A stretch of DNA of 64,000 nt, from assembly GCF_002980525.1 (NCBI RefSeq), contig NZ_PVBQ01000002.1, positions 186,001 to 250,000 on the forward strand. The letters are read 5' to 3'. The notes under the pieces are model-generated. The model searched no databases. It was given only the letters and a program-made list of their open reading frames with translations, and had not been told where the DNA came from. Within the stretch, counting starts at the first letter, position 1; every line of letters starts with the position of its first letter. A program made the translations under genes and the position numbers. This DNA is from Sphingobacterium haloxyli. Lineage in GTDB: Bacteria > Bacteroidota > Bacteroidia > Sphingobacteriales > Sphingobacteriaceae. Positions 51,974-60,321 of this stretch are shown piece after piece.

Positions 51974-53034
51974 AGAGAAGTGTATTCATAAACGGGATTG
52001 GTGCAGTAACTGCACAAGGCGTGTGGCGGCCGGAAATTTTTTCAGATGCACAGGTAATAGCGGACGCGATCACACCCGCTGACCAACCCTCGTATAAAGG
52101 ACTTATTTCACCCGGGGTGATCCGCCGGATGTCGAGAGGAATGAAGATGGGCATTTACGCTGCGAAGCAAGCGTTAGAAGAAGCGTCCGTGACGATACCC
52201 GATGCCATTGTTACCGGAACAGGGCTAGGATGCTCCGAAGATTCCGATAAATTTCTCCGTAGTTTGTGGGAAAATGAGGAACAATTTCTCACGCCCACCT
52301 CTTTTATCCAGTCTACGCACAATACCGTTGCCGCGCAGATCGCGTTGCAATTACAATGTAAAGGATATAACGTAACCTACGTAAATGGAGCGATCTCTTT
52401 TGAATCGGCTTTGCTGGATACCCTGATGCTGTTGCAAATGGGCGAAGGGGACAATGTGCTGCTAGGAGGAGTAGATGAGGTCGCTGAACAGACCTATTCG
52501 TATTTGCAAGCTGGAGGGTATATAAAAGCAGGAAGTATCCATGAAACGGTGAAAACAAGTGTCTCTCCCGGTGTCAATTATGCAGAAGGGGCACATTTTT
52601 TTTCGATGGGTGGACATAAAATAGCTTCCTCGTACGGCGAAGTAGTGGATGTTGTTCTACAAAATGACTTAGAACCCTCAGAAGTGAGTTCCTTTTTACA
52701 AAGTTTTATTGCGACAAACGATTTACGACCTGATGATATGGATGCGGTCATCCTCGGCTATAATGGCGATGAGCAGGATGATCTGTTCTATTCAGCTATA
52801 CAGCTGGAACTTCCAGCTGCAACCTCCTTGTATTATAAGCATCTGAGTGGTCAGTTTGATAGTTGTTCTGCTTTCGGTTTAGCGGCGGCGGCCTTTGTAA
52901 TGAAATATCAGACCGTTCCGCCCGTTTTGTATTGGAACGAGAAAAACTATCCGAAAACAACTTGGAGAAATATCCTGTTATATAACCAGTATCAAGGTAA
53001 AGATCACGCTCTTGTTTTTGTTCGAGCATGTTAA
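51970..53034 (+). CDS. Chain-length-factor-like ketosynthase (KSbeta) lacking the catalytic Cys
   Basis: A 354-residue ketosynthase homologue whose active site is degenerate. Where KS2 has VSTACSSAANA, this protein has YVNGAISFESA, so Cys is replaced by Ile; the first His motif is lost (GYNGDEQ), while a KHLSGQFDS segment keeps the second His. This is the pattern of chain-length factors that pair with a KSalpha. The start is chosen as GTG 51970 (KRSVFINGIGAV), overlapping the KS2 stop as GTGA; the longer frame from TTG 51943 would add nine unusual residues. It overlaps the deacetylase start by seven bases. Confidence 0.85.
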   Translation: MKRSVFINGIGAVTAQGVWRPEIFSDAQVIADAITPADQPSYKGLISPGVIRRMSRGMKMGIYAAKQALEEASVTIPDAIVTGTGLGCSEDSDKFLRSLWENEEQFLTPTSFIQSTHNTVAAQIALQLQCKGYNVTYVNGAISFESALLDTLMLLQMGEGDNVLLGGVDEVAEQTYSYLQAGGYIKAGSIHETVKTSVSPGVNYAEGAHFFSMGGHKIASSYGEVVDVVLQNDLEPSEVSSFLQSFIATNDLRPDDMDAVILGYNGDEQDDLFYSAIQLELPAATSLYYKHLSGQFDSCSAFGLAAAAFVMKYQTVPPVLYWNEKNYPKTTWRNILLYNQYQGKDHALVFVRAC

Positions 53035-53801
53035 AACACGCTATACTATATCCGTTGTTTCTGGTGGCAGGATGCATCGCCTCGCTTGTCGGAATCTTTG
53101 GTGGCTCTTTTATATGGTTTCTTGTTGTCTTGCTGTTGGCCATTGGGTTGACAACCTGGGGTGCATTTGATATCCGCCTGGGATATTTTACCCCTACTTT
53201 TTTCCGAAAGAAATATAATGCCGAAGGGCGGGTTGCTCTTACTTTTGACGATGGACCTTCGCTTCATACAACGGAAGTTTTACGATTATTGAAAGCTTAT
53301 CAGTCTAAAGCTACTTTTTTCTGTATTGGAAAGCAGGTGTTGGCATACCCGCATATCGCAAAGCAGATCGTGGACGAAGGACATACCATCGGCAACCATA
53401 CCTACGCTCATCCTAAAAGTTTTGGTTTTTTAAAAGAAAAGGATGTTGTTGCGGAGCTGGAACAGTGCAGTTCGATTATTTACCAAACAGTAGGCAAAAC
53501 ACCTAAACTATTTCGGCCTCCTTTCGGTGTGACTAATCCATCGGTAGCCAAAGGAGTCCAATATACCAAACAGCAGATCATCGGGTGGAGTAACCGCTCA
53601 TTGGATACGGTGACGTTGCAAGAGGACAAAATATATGAACGGGTATGTAAGAAGCTCAAATCGGGGGATATCATACTTTTCCACGATACTTCACAGCGTA
53701 CCGTCAATGTTCTAAAGCGATTATTGCCTTATTTACAGAAACAAGGATATATATCAGTTTCTGTGGATGATTTGTTAAATTTGCATGGATATGAAAAATA
53801 A
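53028..53801 (+). CDS. Membrane-anchored polysaccharide deacetylase (NodB domain)
   Basis: A 257-residue protein with two N-terminal membrane helices (about 4-44) followed by a NodB domain. The metal-site motifs are TFDDGP (D74, D75), GNHTYAHP (H124, H128), RPPFG and the final ILFHDTS. Such enzymes remove N- or O-acyl groups from glycans. Within flexirubin/aryl-polyene-type clusters this gene is found regularly, probably acting on the glycan or lipid to which the pigment is attached, though that is not proven. It overlaps both neighbours by a few bases. Confidence 0.85.
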   Translation: MLKHAILYPLFLVAGCIASLVGIFGGSFIWFLVVLLLAIGLTTWGAFDIRLGYFTPTFFRKKYNAEGRVALTFDDGPSLHTTEVLRLLKAYQSKATFFCIGKQVLAYPHIAKQIVDEGHTIGNHTYAHPKSFGFLKEKDVVAELEQCSSIIYQTVGKTPKLFRPPFGVTNPSVAKGVQYTKQQIIGWSNRSLDTVTLQEDKIYERVCKKLKSGDIILFHDTSQRTVNVLKRLLPYLQKQGYISVSVDDLLNLHGYEK

Positions 53802-54417
53802 ACTGCTTTATTTTTTAGTGTTATGGTTGCCTTTCTGCGGATGGGCACAGCCTAGGGAAATGACTGCGAACGAGCGGGCTAGTTTCCAAAAGTCTTTGCA
53901 GCAGCTTGTGGAAATTAAAACCATATCGGCAGATTTTGTGCAGTACAAGCACCTAAGTTTTATGAAGAATCCGGTGGAATCGTCGGGGAAACTATATCTA
54001 GCACACCCTGATAAACTCAGTTGGGCATATACCGCGCCCTTTCAGTATAAAATGGTTTTCAAAGACAATAAGATCTATATCGATGACCAAGGTAAGAAAC
54101 AAACTATTGATATGGGCAACAGTAAGCAGTTTCAAAAAATAAGTGCCTTGGTTTCGTCCAGCATGCGTGGAGGAAAATACGATGAAAAGGAATTTGCGGT
54201 TGCCTATTTAAAACAAGGCAAGGCCGATATGTTGCGTCTGACGCCGAAATTAGCTGGCGCGAAAAAATATATTAAGGAAATTGTGCTGTTATTTTCACCA
54301 ACAGATAAGCACGTAGAGGAAGTCAAACTAGTGGAGCCCTCGGACGACTATACACGTTTTGTTATAAAGAATAGAAAAGTAAATGCAACGATTGATGAGT
54401 CGATTTTTAACCTGTAA
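53785..54417 (+). CDS. LolA-like periplasmic lipoprotein carrier of the pigment cluster
   Basis: A 210-residue protein with a signal peptide (LWLPFCGWAQ) and the LolA fold: QQLVEIKTISADFVQYKHLSF, SSGKLYLAHPDKLSWAYT and KMVFKDNKIYIDD. LolA proteins ferry lipidated molecules across the periplasm; cluster-specific copies in aryl-polyene loci are thought to carry the lipid-linked pigment to the outer membrane. It starts inside the deacetylase gene (ATG 53785, or ATG 53791) and ends inside the next gene, so translation is likely coupled. The housekeeping lolA is not in this window. Confidence 0.85.
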   Translation: MDMKNKLLYFLVLWLPFCGWAQPREMTANERASFQKSLQQLVEIKTISADFVQYKHLSFMKNPVESSGKLYLAHPDKLSWAYTAPFQYKMVFKDNKIYIDDQGKKQTIDMGNSKQFQKISALVSSSMRGGKYDEKEFAVAYLKQGKADMLRLTPKLAGAKKYIKEIVLLFSPTDKHVEEVKLVEPSDDYTRFVIKNRKVNATIDESIFNL

Positions 54418-55024
54418 TTTTTTCCTGCTGTTCTTTTTTGTTTCCTGTGGCACCTATCAATACCCGAATGCCTCTGGGATACGTGGGTCAGCGCCAAAGG
54501 AATTAAATAATTATTATATCGATACCGCCCAGACCTTAGTGTATCGCGCGAAACTAGATGCTTTTAAGAAGCATATTAATGGGAGCTTATTAGTGAAAAC
54601 ACTAGGTCGGAATGAACACCGTGTTGCATTGGTGAGTGACTTTGGGCAAACGTTGTTTGATGTCAGTGTCTTGCCAGATGGATATGAATTACATTATGCG
54701 ATGCACGACTTAAATAGACGCATGATTGTAAAAGAGGTTGTTAATATTTTTCGCACGATGACCGAACAGCGCTACGCGACATCGGCCGTGATGTTTGCAA
54801 ATCAACAGCATTATTACCCCGTATATGTGGTCGACAATTGCTATTATGTGATAAAGGAACGTAGGGTGGAACGCATTCAACAGATTAAAGGAGCTAAAGA
54901 GCACTTAACTATTCTGTACAGTGAGTGGAGTGAGGAGGATATGCCGACGAGCATAGTGGCAGAACATAAAAAGTTTCCTTTAACAATAGCTCTTACTTTA
55001 GATGTAGACCAATCTACCTTTTAA
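54383..55024 (+). CDS. Cluster-associated lipoprotein of unknown function
   Basis: A 213-residue lipoprotein (FFFVSC). The mature part is beta-rich (SLLVKTLGRNEHRVALVSDFGQTLFDVSV) with a later helix and resembles the LolB-like or DUF3261-type proteins that accompany LolA in aryl-polyene clusters, but I cannot assign it firmly. It would be the outer-membrane acceptor for the LolA carrier encoded upstream, by analogy with the LolA-LolB pair; this is inference. It overlaps lolA by 35 bases and is followed 10 bases later by the dehydratase. Confidence 0.65.
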   Translation: MQRLMSRFLTCNFFLLFFFVSCGTYQYPNASGIRGSAPKELNNYYIDTAQTLVYRAKLDAFKKHINGSLLVKTLGRNEHRVALVSDFGQTLFDVSVLPDGYELHYAMHDLNRRMIVKEVVNIFRTMTEQRYATSAVMFANQQHYYPVYVVDNCYYVIKERRVERIQQIKGAKEHLTILYSEWSEEDMPTSIVAEHKKFPLTIALTLDVDQSTF

Positions 55025-55034
55025 AAAGAATGAT

Positions 55035-55418
55035 ATGACTTTGTTGCCGGATTTTTATCATGTACAGCATATCACGTCTTTATCAGATAATAGATACATT
55101 GCGGAGATATCTTTGAATCCTGCTCATCCGATATTCGATGGCCATTTTCCGGATAATCCGGTTGCTCCGGGAGTATGTATGATGCAGATTTTGAAAGAGT
55201 TGATGGAAGAGATCGTACAAAAAACACTATTTTTAGTATACGCGTCAAGTGTTAAGTTTACCGCTCTAATCAACCCTAATGAAAATCCAGTTCTGCATTT
55301 CGAATTTGAAATCTCGTATGATGAGCAGGAACAGGTGAGAGTAAAGAGTATAATGACCTTTGCGGATACCATTGCATTGAAATTAGCGGTTACGTATAGG
55401 GCTTCTCTTTCCCGGTGA
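55035..55418 (+). CDS. FabZ/FabA-like 3-hydroxyacyl-ACP dehydratase
   Basis: A 127-residue hotdog-fold protein with the signature HPIFDGHFPDNPVAPGVCMMQIL, holding the catalytic His of FabZ/ApeP-type dehydratases, and a helix with Glu (ELMEEI) in place for the second catalytic residue. It would remove water from the 3-hydroxyacyl chain in each cycle to give the conjugated double bonds. It is shorter than FabZ (about 150). A single dehydratase is seen; no ketoreductase gene lies in the cluster. Confidence 0.85.
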   Translation: MTLLPDFYHVQHITSLSDNRYIAEISLNPAHPIFDGHFPDNPVAPGVCMMQILKELMEEIVQKTLFLVYASSVKFTALINPNENPVLHFEFEISYDEQEQVRVKSIMTFADTIALKLAVTYRASLSR

Positions 55419-55458
55419 AAAAGAAGATAAAAATCATTATTTTTGCCCGTGATGTATA

Positions 55459-55476
55459 AACGTGATTCATCACGTT
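55459..55476. repeat. Short palindrome between dehydratase and glycosyltransferase genes
   Basis: aacgtgat (55459-55466) pairs with atcacgtt (55469-55476) around two bases. It may be an operator or a small mRNA hairpin in the 68-bp gap. Confidence 0.4.
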
Positions 55477-55486
55477 AAACTTGAAA

Positions 55487-56671
55487 ATGGTTGAACGCGA
55501 GACGATAGCAGGAGAAATAAAACGTTTGGGCATTGTTGTTATTATACCGACGTATAATAATGAAAAAACCTTAAAACGGGTATTGGATGGTGTGCTCCTA
55601 TACACCACTGATGTCATTGTGGTCAACGACGGATCTACCGACACGACAGCAACGATCTTAAAGCAATATTCACAAATAGACGTCATCACATCCGCGCGTA
55701 ATCAAGGAAAAGGGATGGCCCTGCGAAGGGGAATAAAGCGGGCGAGATTTCGACGTTATCAGTATGCGATCACCATTGATTCCGACGGTCAGCACTATCC
55801 GTCTGATATTCCGGTGTTTGTGAACGCTATTACAAAAGCAAGCCATCCGGTCTTGCTAATCGGAAGCCGTAACATGAATCAGGATGCGGTACCGCGAAAG
55901 AGCAGTTTTGGCAACAAATTCTCGAATTTTTGGTATTGGTTTGAAACAGGAATTAAGCTGACTGATACGCAATCGGGGTTCCGGGCGTATCCGCTAGCGG
56001 CGATATCCCAAAAATATTATACCCGTAAGTTTGAGTTTGAGATTGAAATCATAGTCCGTGCTGCTTGGCGTGGCGTTGACGTACAGAATATTCCTATTCG
56101 TGTGCTGTACGACCCCCAAGAGCGTGTATCCCATTTTCGTCCATTTAAAGATTTTACACGTATCAGCATCTTAAACACGGTGTTGGTTTTTTTAACGTTT
56201 TTCTATATCCTGCCGCGCAATTTTTTTTGGAGCTTCAAAAAAAAAAGATGGTCTGACTTCGTTAAGGAAAATATATTGGGCAGTACCGATTCCCCTGTAA
56301 AGAAGGCCTTATCTATCGGTTTAGGCGTTTTTATGGGGATTGCGCCGTTTTGGGGGTTTCAGACGGCGATTACGATTACGTTAGCCGTTTTCCTGCGCTT
56401 GAACAAAGTACTCGCTTTCGTTTTCTCCAATATTAGCTTCGCTCCGCTGATTCCATTGGTGATATACGCTTCATTAGTAGTGGGTAGCCTTGTGTACCCG
56501 TCTTCTACTACTGTTCAACTTGACAGGGTATCATTGGAAACCGTTAAATCACACATTTGGCAATATATTATAGGCAGTTTTATACTTGCTGGTGTAATGG
56601 CAGTGTTGATTGGTTCTTTCAGTTATTTTTTTATCAAACTATATAGGCAAAAACCGGTTTCCGTTCATTAA
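55487..56671 (+). CDS. Glycosyltransferase family 2 with C-terminal DUF2062
   Basis: A 394-residue membrane-associated protein. Residues about 15-245 form a GT2 domain of the dolichol-phosphate-mannose-synthase type (VVIIPTYNNEKTL, DVIVVNDGSTDTT, ITIDSDGQHYPSD, DTQSGFRAYP), which moves a sugar from a nucleotide to a lipid or pigment acceptor. Residues 255-394 hold a DUF2062 domain with three membrane helices (KALSIGLGVFMGIAPFWGFQTAITI). This fusion is regular in flexirubin/aryl-polyene clusters. The start is ATG 55487; TTG 55481 is two codons upstream. Its stop overlaps the MMPL gene start by one base. Confidence 0.87.
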   Translation: MVERETIAGEIKRLGIVVIIPTYNNEKTLKRVLDGVLLYTTDVIVVNDGSTDTTATILKQYSQIDVITSARNQGKGMALRRGIKRARFRRYQYAITIDSDGQHYPSDIPVFVNAITKASHPVLLIGSRNMNQDAVPRKSSFGNKFSNFWYWFETGIKLTDTQSGFRAYPLAAISQKYYTRKFEFEIEIIVRAAWRGVDVQNIPIRVLYDPQERVSHFRPFKDFTRISILNTVLVFLTFFYILPRNFFWSFKKKRWSDFVKENILGSTDSPVKKALSIGLGVFMGIAPFWGFQTAITITLAVFLRLNKVLAFVFSNISFAPLIPLVIYASLVVGSLVYPSSTTVQLDRVSLETVKSHIWQYIIGSFILAGVMAVLIGSFSYFFIKLYRQKPVSVH

Positions 56672-59600
56672 TGGAGAAGATTTTCTATCATATCTATGTT
56701 CGGACACAGCGAAACAAGCTGCTCGCTGCTTTTATGGCGTTACTGTTTCTGGCGAGCTGTGGGCTCATAGCTTCCAAGCTTCGTTTTGAAGAAGATATTA
56801 CCAAGGTTATTCCCAAAAACGAGCAGACAGATGAGTTTTCAAAAGCACTAAGCCAAATTCGTTTCGCAGACAAAATCGCGGTTTTGATCGAAAGGGACGG
56901 AGAAACCGAAGTGAGTGCTCTAACGGCGGCTGCGGATGCGTTTCTAGACTCTATTGAAGCAGATAGCCTTTATATTCGTGAAGTTACGGGCAAGATCGAA
57001 CAAGACGAGATGGAAGGTGTGTATGATTTTGTCTATCAAAATCTCCCACTTTTTTTAGATGCAGGAGATTATCGGACGATAACGAAACGGCTAGAACTGG
57101 ATTCTATTTCGGAGCGGGTATCCCAAAATTATCGCACGTTGATTTCGCCGACCGGCCTTGTTATGCGAACCTTTATCCAAAAAGACCCTTTGGGGTTGGC
57201 GCTTTTAGGTTTGCAGAAGATGCGACAGCATGCGGTAGGCGAGAATTTTAGGCTTTACGATGGATTTATAACGACTACGGACACAAGCCAACTTTTGCTT
57301 TTTTTGGACCCGACGTTTCCAAGCGCGGATACGGAACACAATACGCTGCTCGTAGAACATCTTTACCGTTTGCGAGCGCAGTTACAGCAGCGTGCTGAGC
57401 AGAAAGTCACCATTTCTTATTATGGAGCGGCTTTTATTGCGGTAGCGAATGCCCAGCAGATAAAGACAGACATTTTAACGACGGTGCTGATTTCGATGTC
57501 AGTACTCATGGTGTTGCTTATCTTTTTCTATCGCAGCATATACATTCCCCTATTGGTTTTTGTACCTACTATTTTCGCCGCTTTGTTCGGGATGGCTTGC
57601 CTTTATCTTTACAAACCGGTGATTTCGGCGATCTCGCTCAGCGTTGCCGCGGTTTTGATCGGTATAACCGTCGATTACACACTGCATATCCTGACGCACC
57701 ATAAAAGATCAGGTAATGTCCGCCAACTTTATCGTGAACTGACGCGTCCCTTGTTGATGAGCGGAGCCACTAATGCGGTGGTATTTTTGTGCCTATTGTT
57801 TGTGCATTCAGAGGCGCTGATTGATCTGGGTATCTTCGCGTCGATAAGCGTTTTTTCCTCAGCTGTTTTGACATTGCTTATTGTTCCACACCTTTATCGC
57901 CCGAAACGAGACCTTCGTCATAATTCGGTACTGGACAAATTAGCTGCATTTCCGTTTGAACGAAGCAAGATATTGATTGCTATTTGTCTGATTATTTTGG
58001 TGCTAAGCTGCTTCACAAGCGGACGAGTGGGCTATAACAATGATCTTGCTGATCTCAATTTTGTGCCGACAGCATTGCGGCAGGTGGAGCATAAGTTGGA
58101 TAAGCTCACGAATGCATCTTCGAAATCTGTTTATTTGGTGTCTACTGGAAAAACCTTTGAAGACGTGGCACAAAAAAGCGATCGTTTAGCCGCGTATCTG
58201 CTTGGAGCCAAAGCAAAAAATGAAATCGTGGATTACCAAGGTTTACCGATAATACCCCTATCAACAACTTTACAGCAAGAGAAAATTGGCGCATGGAATA
58301 AGTTCTGGGATAGTCAACACACGGATGAGCTGATCTCCCGGCTACAAAAGGAAGGAGAAAAATATGGATTTGAAGCGGAAACGCACACCGATTTTTATGC
58401 GTTATTAACGGAACGACCGCAACCATTAGCATGGCATGATCTCCAATCGCAACGTGCGTTACGATTATCGGATTTTGTGGCCGAGCGAGATGGGTTCTTT
58501 ACCGTGTCTATTTTGGTGAAACTGGATGACGCTAAGCGTGAAGCTTTCGTCCAGACTATGGATGCGAACCAAGACGTCTTCATTATTGACCGGCAACAGC
58601 TGAACGAAACGTTTTTAGGACAACTGCGCGATGATTTCGGCAGTTTGGTGAGCTATTCGTTCTTCGCGGTTTTGTTTATACTTTGGGTGTTTTTTCGTCG
58701 CTTGGAGTTGGTTTTGTTGAGCGCGATTCCAATCGGTCTTACAGGATTGGTTACCGCAGGGCTCATGGGTCTTTTCGGGTTGGAGCTAAATATATTTAGT
58801 GCGATCGTGTGTACCTTGGTTTTTGGACACGGGGTGGATTTTAGCATATTTATGACAGCCGCCTTGCAGAAACAGTATAGCACAGGCAAGGATACATTGC
58901 AAACGTATCGCACATCGATATTGTTGGCGGTATTGACTACGGTACTGGCAATTGGCGCACTGGTGTTTGCTAAACACCCCGCGTTGTTGTCCATTGCATC
59001 CGTATCTTTGATTGGTGTGTTTGCCGCCGTCATCATTACCTTCGTATTCTACCCGATCTTGTTTCATTTCTTTATTTCAAATCGCGCGAAGCGAGGAAAA
59101 TCTCCCTTTACGATAACCATCCTTTTATTGTCTTTGTTGTTTTTTGCTTATTATGGCATAGGGAGTTTACTGGTTTCTTTTTTCGGACGGGTGTTACTGG
59201 CTGTTTTACCGTTATCGAAGGAAAAGAAAGACCTACTTTTTAGGAAAACAATGGCTGCGTTTATGAAATCCGTGCTATATCTTCATCCGCAGACAAAGCA
59301 TAAGACGATAAATTTGCATGGCGAAACATTCGACAAACCCGCCATCATTATTGCGAACCATAGTTCATTTCTCGACACGTTATCGCTCGGTATGCTTGTT
59401 CCGAAAGGCATTTTTCTGGTAAACGATTGGGTCTGGAATTCCCCTCTTTTTGGCCGAGCGGTAAAGGCATTAGGGTTTTATCCCGTCAGTCAAGGATTGG
59501 ACAACGGGGTAGATGTACTTCGAGAGAAAGTTGCACAGGGTTATTCGTTGATTGTGTTTCCTGAGGGTACCCGTTCCTACGACAATGTCGTGAAACGTTT

Positions 59601-60321
59601 TCATAAAGGCGCCTTTTATCTTGCGGAACAATTGCGGCTGGATGTCCTACCTATCTATCTGCTGGGCAATGGCGATGTATTGCCCAAAGGTGATGTACTT
59701 ATTTTTGGAGGCGCCACGACGCAGGTTATCGGAGAGCGCATTCGTTTGGATGATCCCGTTTTTGGTGAGGGGTATCTGGAGCGTACTAAGCGGGTGATGC
59801 GGCACTTTCGAAAAACGTATAGCAGGTATCGGCGACAAGAGGAAGATATGCTGTATTTTCGAGCGAAAATACAACTGGCCTATTATTATAAAGATGAAGA
59901 TATCGTGGCGGATGTCAAGAAAAACCTAACGCAAGGTCTCCGCTATTACCACGAGCTGAATCCGTACCTCGGCGAGGAGGTTCACGTGGCACACCTTTCG
60001 CACACTTATGGCGAATTTGACTATCTGTTGTCCTTACAAAGTGGAAACCGGAAAGTGCTGGGGGTCATTGTAGATGATGAAAAGCGTGCGGTAGCGGAAA
60101 GTATTTACTGGAGAAAACAGCGCCAAGTACGCTTTGTTTCAGCGCTGGATGTTTCTTGTCCGATATTGATTATCCATCCGTCCGTTGAATTCAGGTGCCT
60201 GCCGAGTTCATTTTTGGAGGACTTTGAAGAAATCTATATTTTTGAGAGAGCGCAGCGATTACTGACTTTAGGATGGAAGGAAGAGGAGTTGTCTGCTACC
60301 CTAATTTGCTATACCAAATGA
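56671..60321 (+). CDS. MMPL/RND exporter fused to acyltransferase and a degenerate methyltransferase-like domain
   Basis: A 1216-residue inner-membrane protein. Residues 1-805 form an MMPL/RND-type exporter with two repeats of a periplasmic domain followed by five or six helices (about 265-410 and 660-805; motif GITVDYTLHIL, FGHGVDFSIFM). Helices at about 813-840 lead to a PlsC-type acyltransferase (about 855-1045) with NHSSFLD (H897, D902) and FPEGTRS. Residues 1060-1216 look like a class I methyltransferase fold (THYG-like loop HTYGEFDYLLSLQSGNRKVLGVIVDDEKRAVAES), but the glycine loop is eroded, so activity is doubtful. It probably transports and lipidates the polyene. It overlaps both neighbours by one to four bases. 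Confidence 0.85.
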   Translation: MEKIFYHIYVRTQRNKLLAAFMALLFLASCGLIASKLRFEEDITKVIPKNEQTDEFSKALSQIRFADKIAVLIERDGETEVSALTAAADAFLDSIEADSLYIREVTGKIEQDEMEGVYDFVYQNLPLFLDAGDYRTITKRLELDSISERVSQNYRTLISPTGLVMRTFIQKDPLGLALLGLQKMRQHAVGENFRLYDGFITTTDTSQLLLFLDPTFPSADTEHNTLLVEHLYRLRAQLQQRAEQKVTISYYGAAFIAVANAQQIKTDILTTVLISMSVLMVLLIFFYRSIYIPLLVFVPTIFAALFGMACLYLYKPVISAISLSVAAVLIGITVDYTLHILTHHKRSGNVRQLYRELTRPLLMSGATNAVVFLCLLFVHSEALIDLGIFASISVFSSAVLTLLIVPHLYRPKRDLRHNSVLDKLAAFPFERSKILIAICLIILVLSCFTSGRVGYNNDLADLNFVPTALRQVEHKLDKLTNASSKSVYLVSTGKTFEDVAQKSDRLAAYLLGAKAKNEIVDYQGLPIIPLSTTLQQEKIGAWNKFWDSQHTDELISRLQKEGEKYGFEAETHTDFYALLTERPQPLAWHDLQSQRALRLSDFVAERDGFFTVSILVKLDDAKREAFVQTMDANQDVFIIDRQQLNETFLGQLRDDFGSLVSYSFFAVLFILWVFFRRLELVLLSAIPIGLTGLVTAGLMGLFGLELNIFSAIVCTLVFGHGVDFSIFMTAALQKQYSTGKDTLQTYRTSILLAVLTTVLAIGALVFAKHPALLSIASVSLIGVFAAVIITFVFYPILFHFFISNRAKRGKSPFTITILLLSLLFFAYYGIGSLLVSFFGRVLLAVLPLSKEKKDLLFRKTMAAFMKSVLYLHPQTKHKTINLHGETFDKPAIIIANHSSFLDTLSLGMLVPKGIFLVNDWVWNSPLFGRAVKALGFYPVSQGLDNGVDVLREKVAQGYSLIVFPEGTRSYDNVVKRFHKGAFYLAEQLRLDVLPIYLLGNGDVLPKGDVLIFGGATTQVIGERIRLDDPVFGEGYLERTKRVMRHFRKTYSRYRRQEEDMLYFRAKIQLAYYYKDEDIVADVKKNLTQGLRYYHELNPYLGEEVHVAHLSHTYGEFDYLLSLQSGNRKVLGVIVDDEKRAVAESIYWRKQRQVRFVSALDVSCPILIIHPSVEFRCLPSSFLEDFEEIYIFERAQRLLTLGWKEEELSATLICYTK

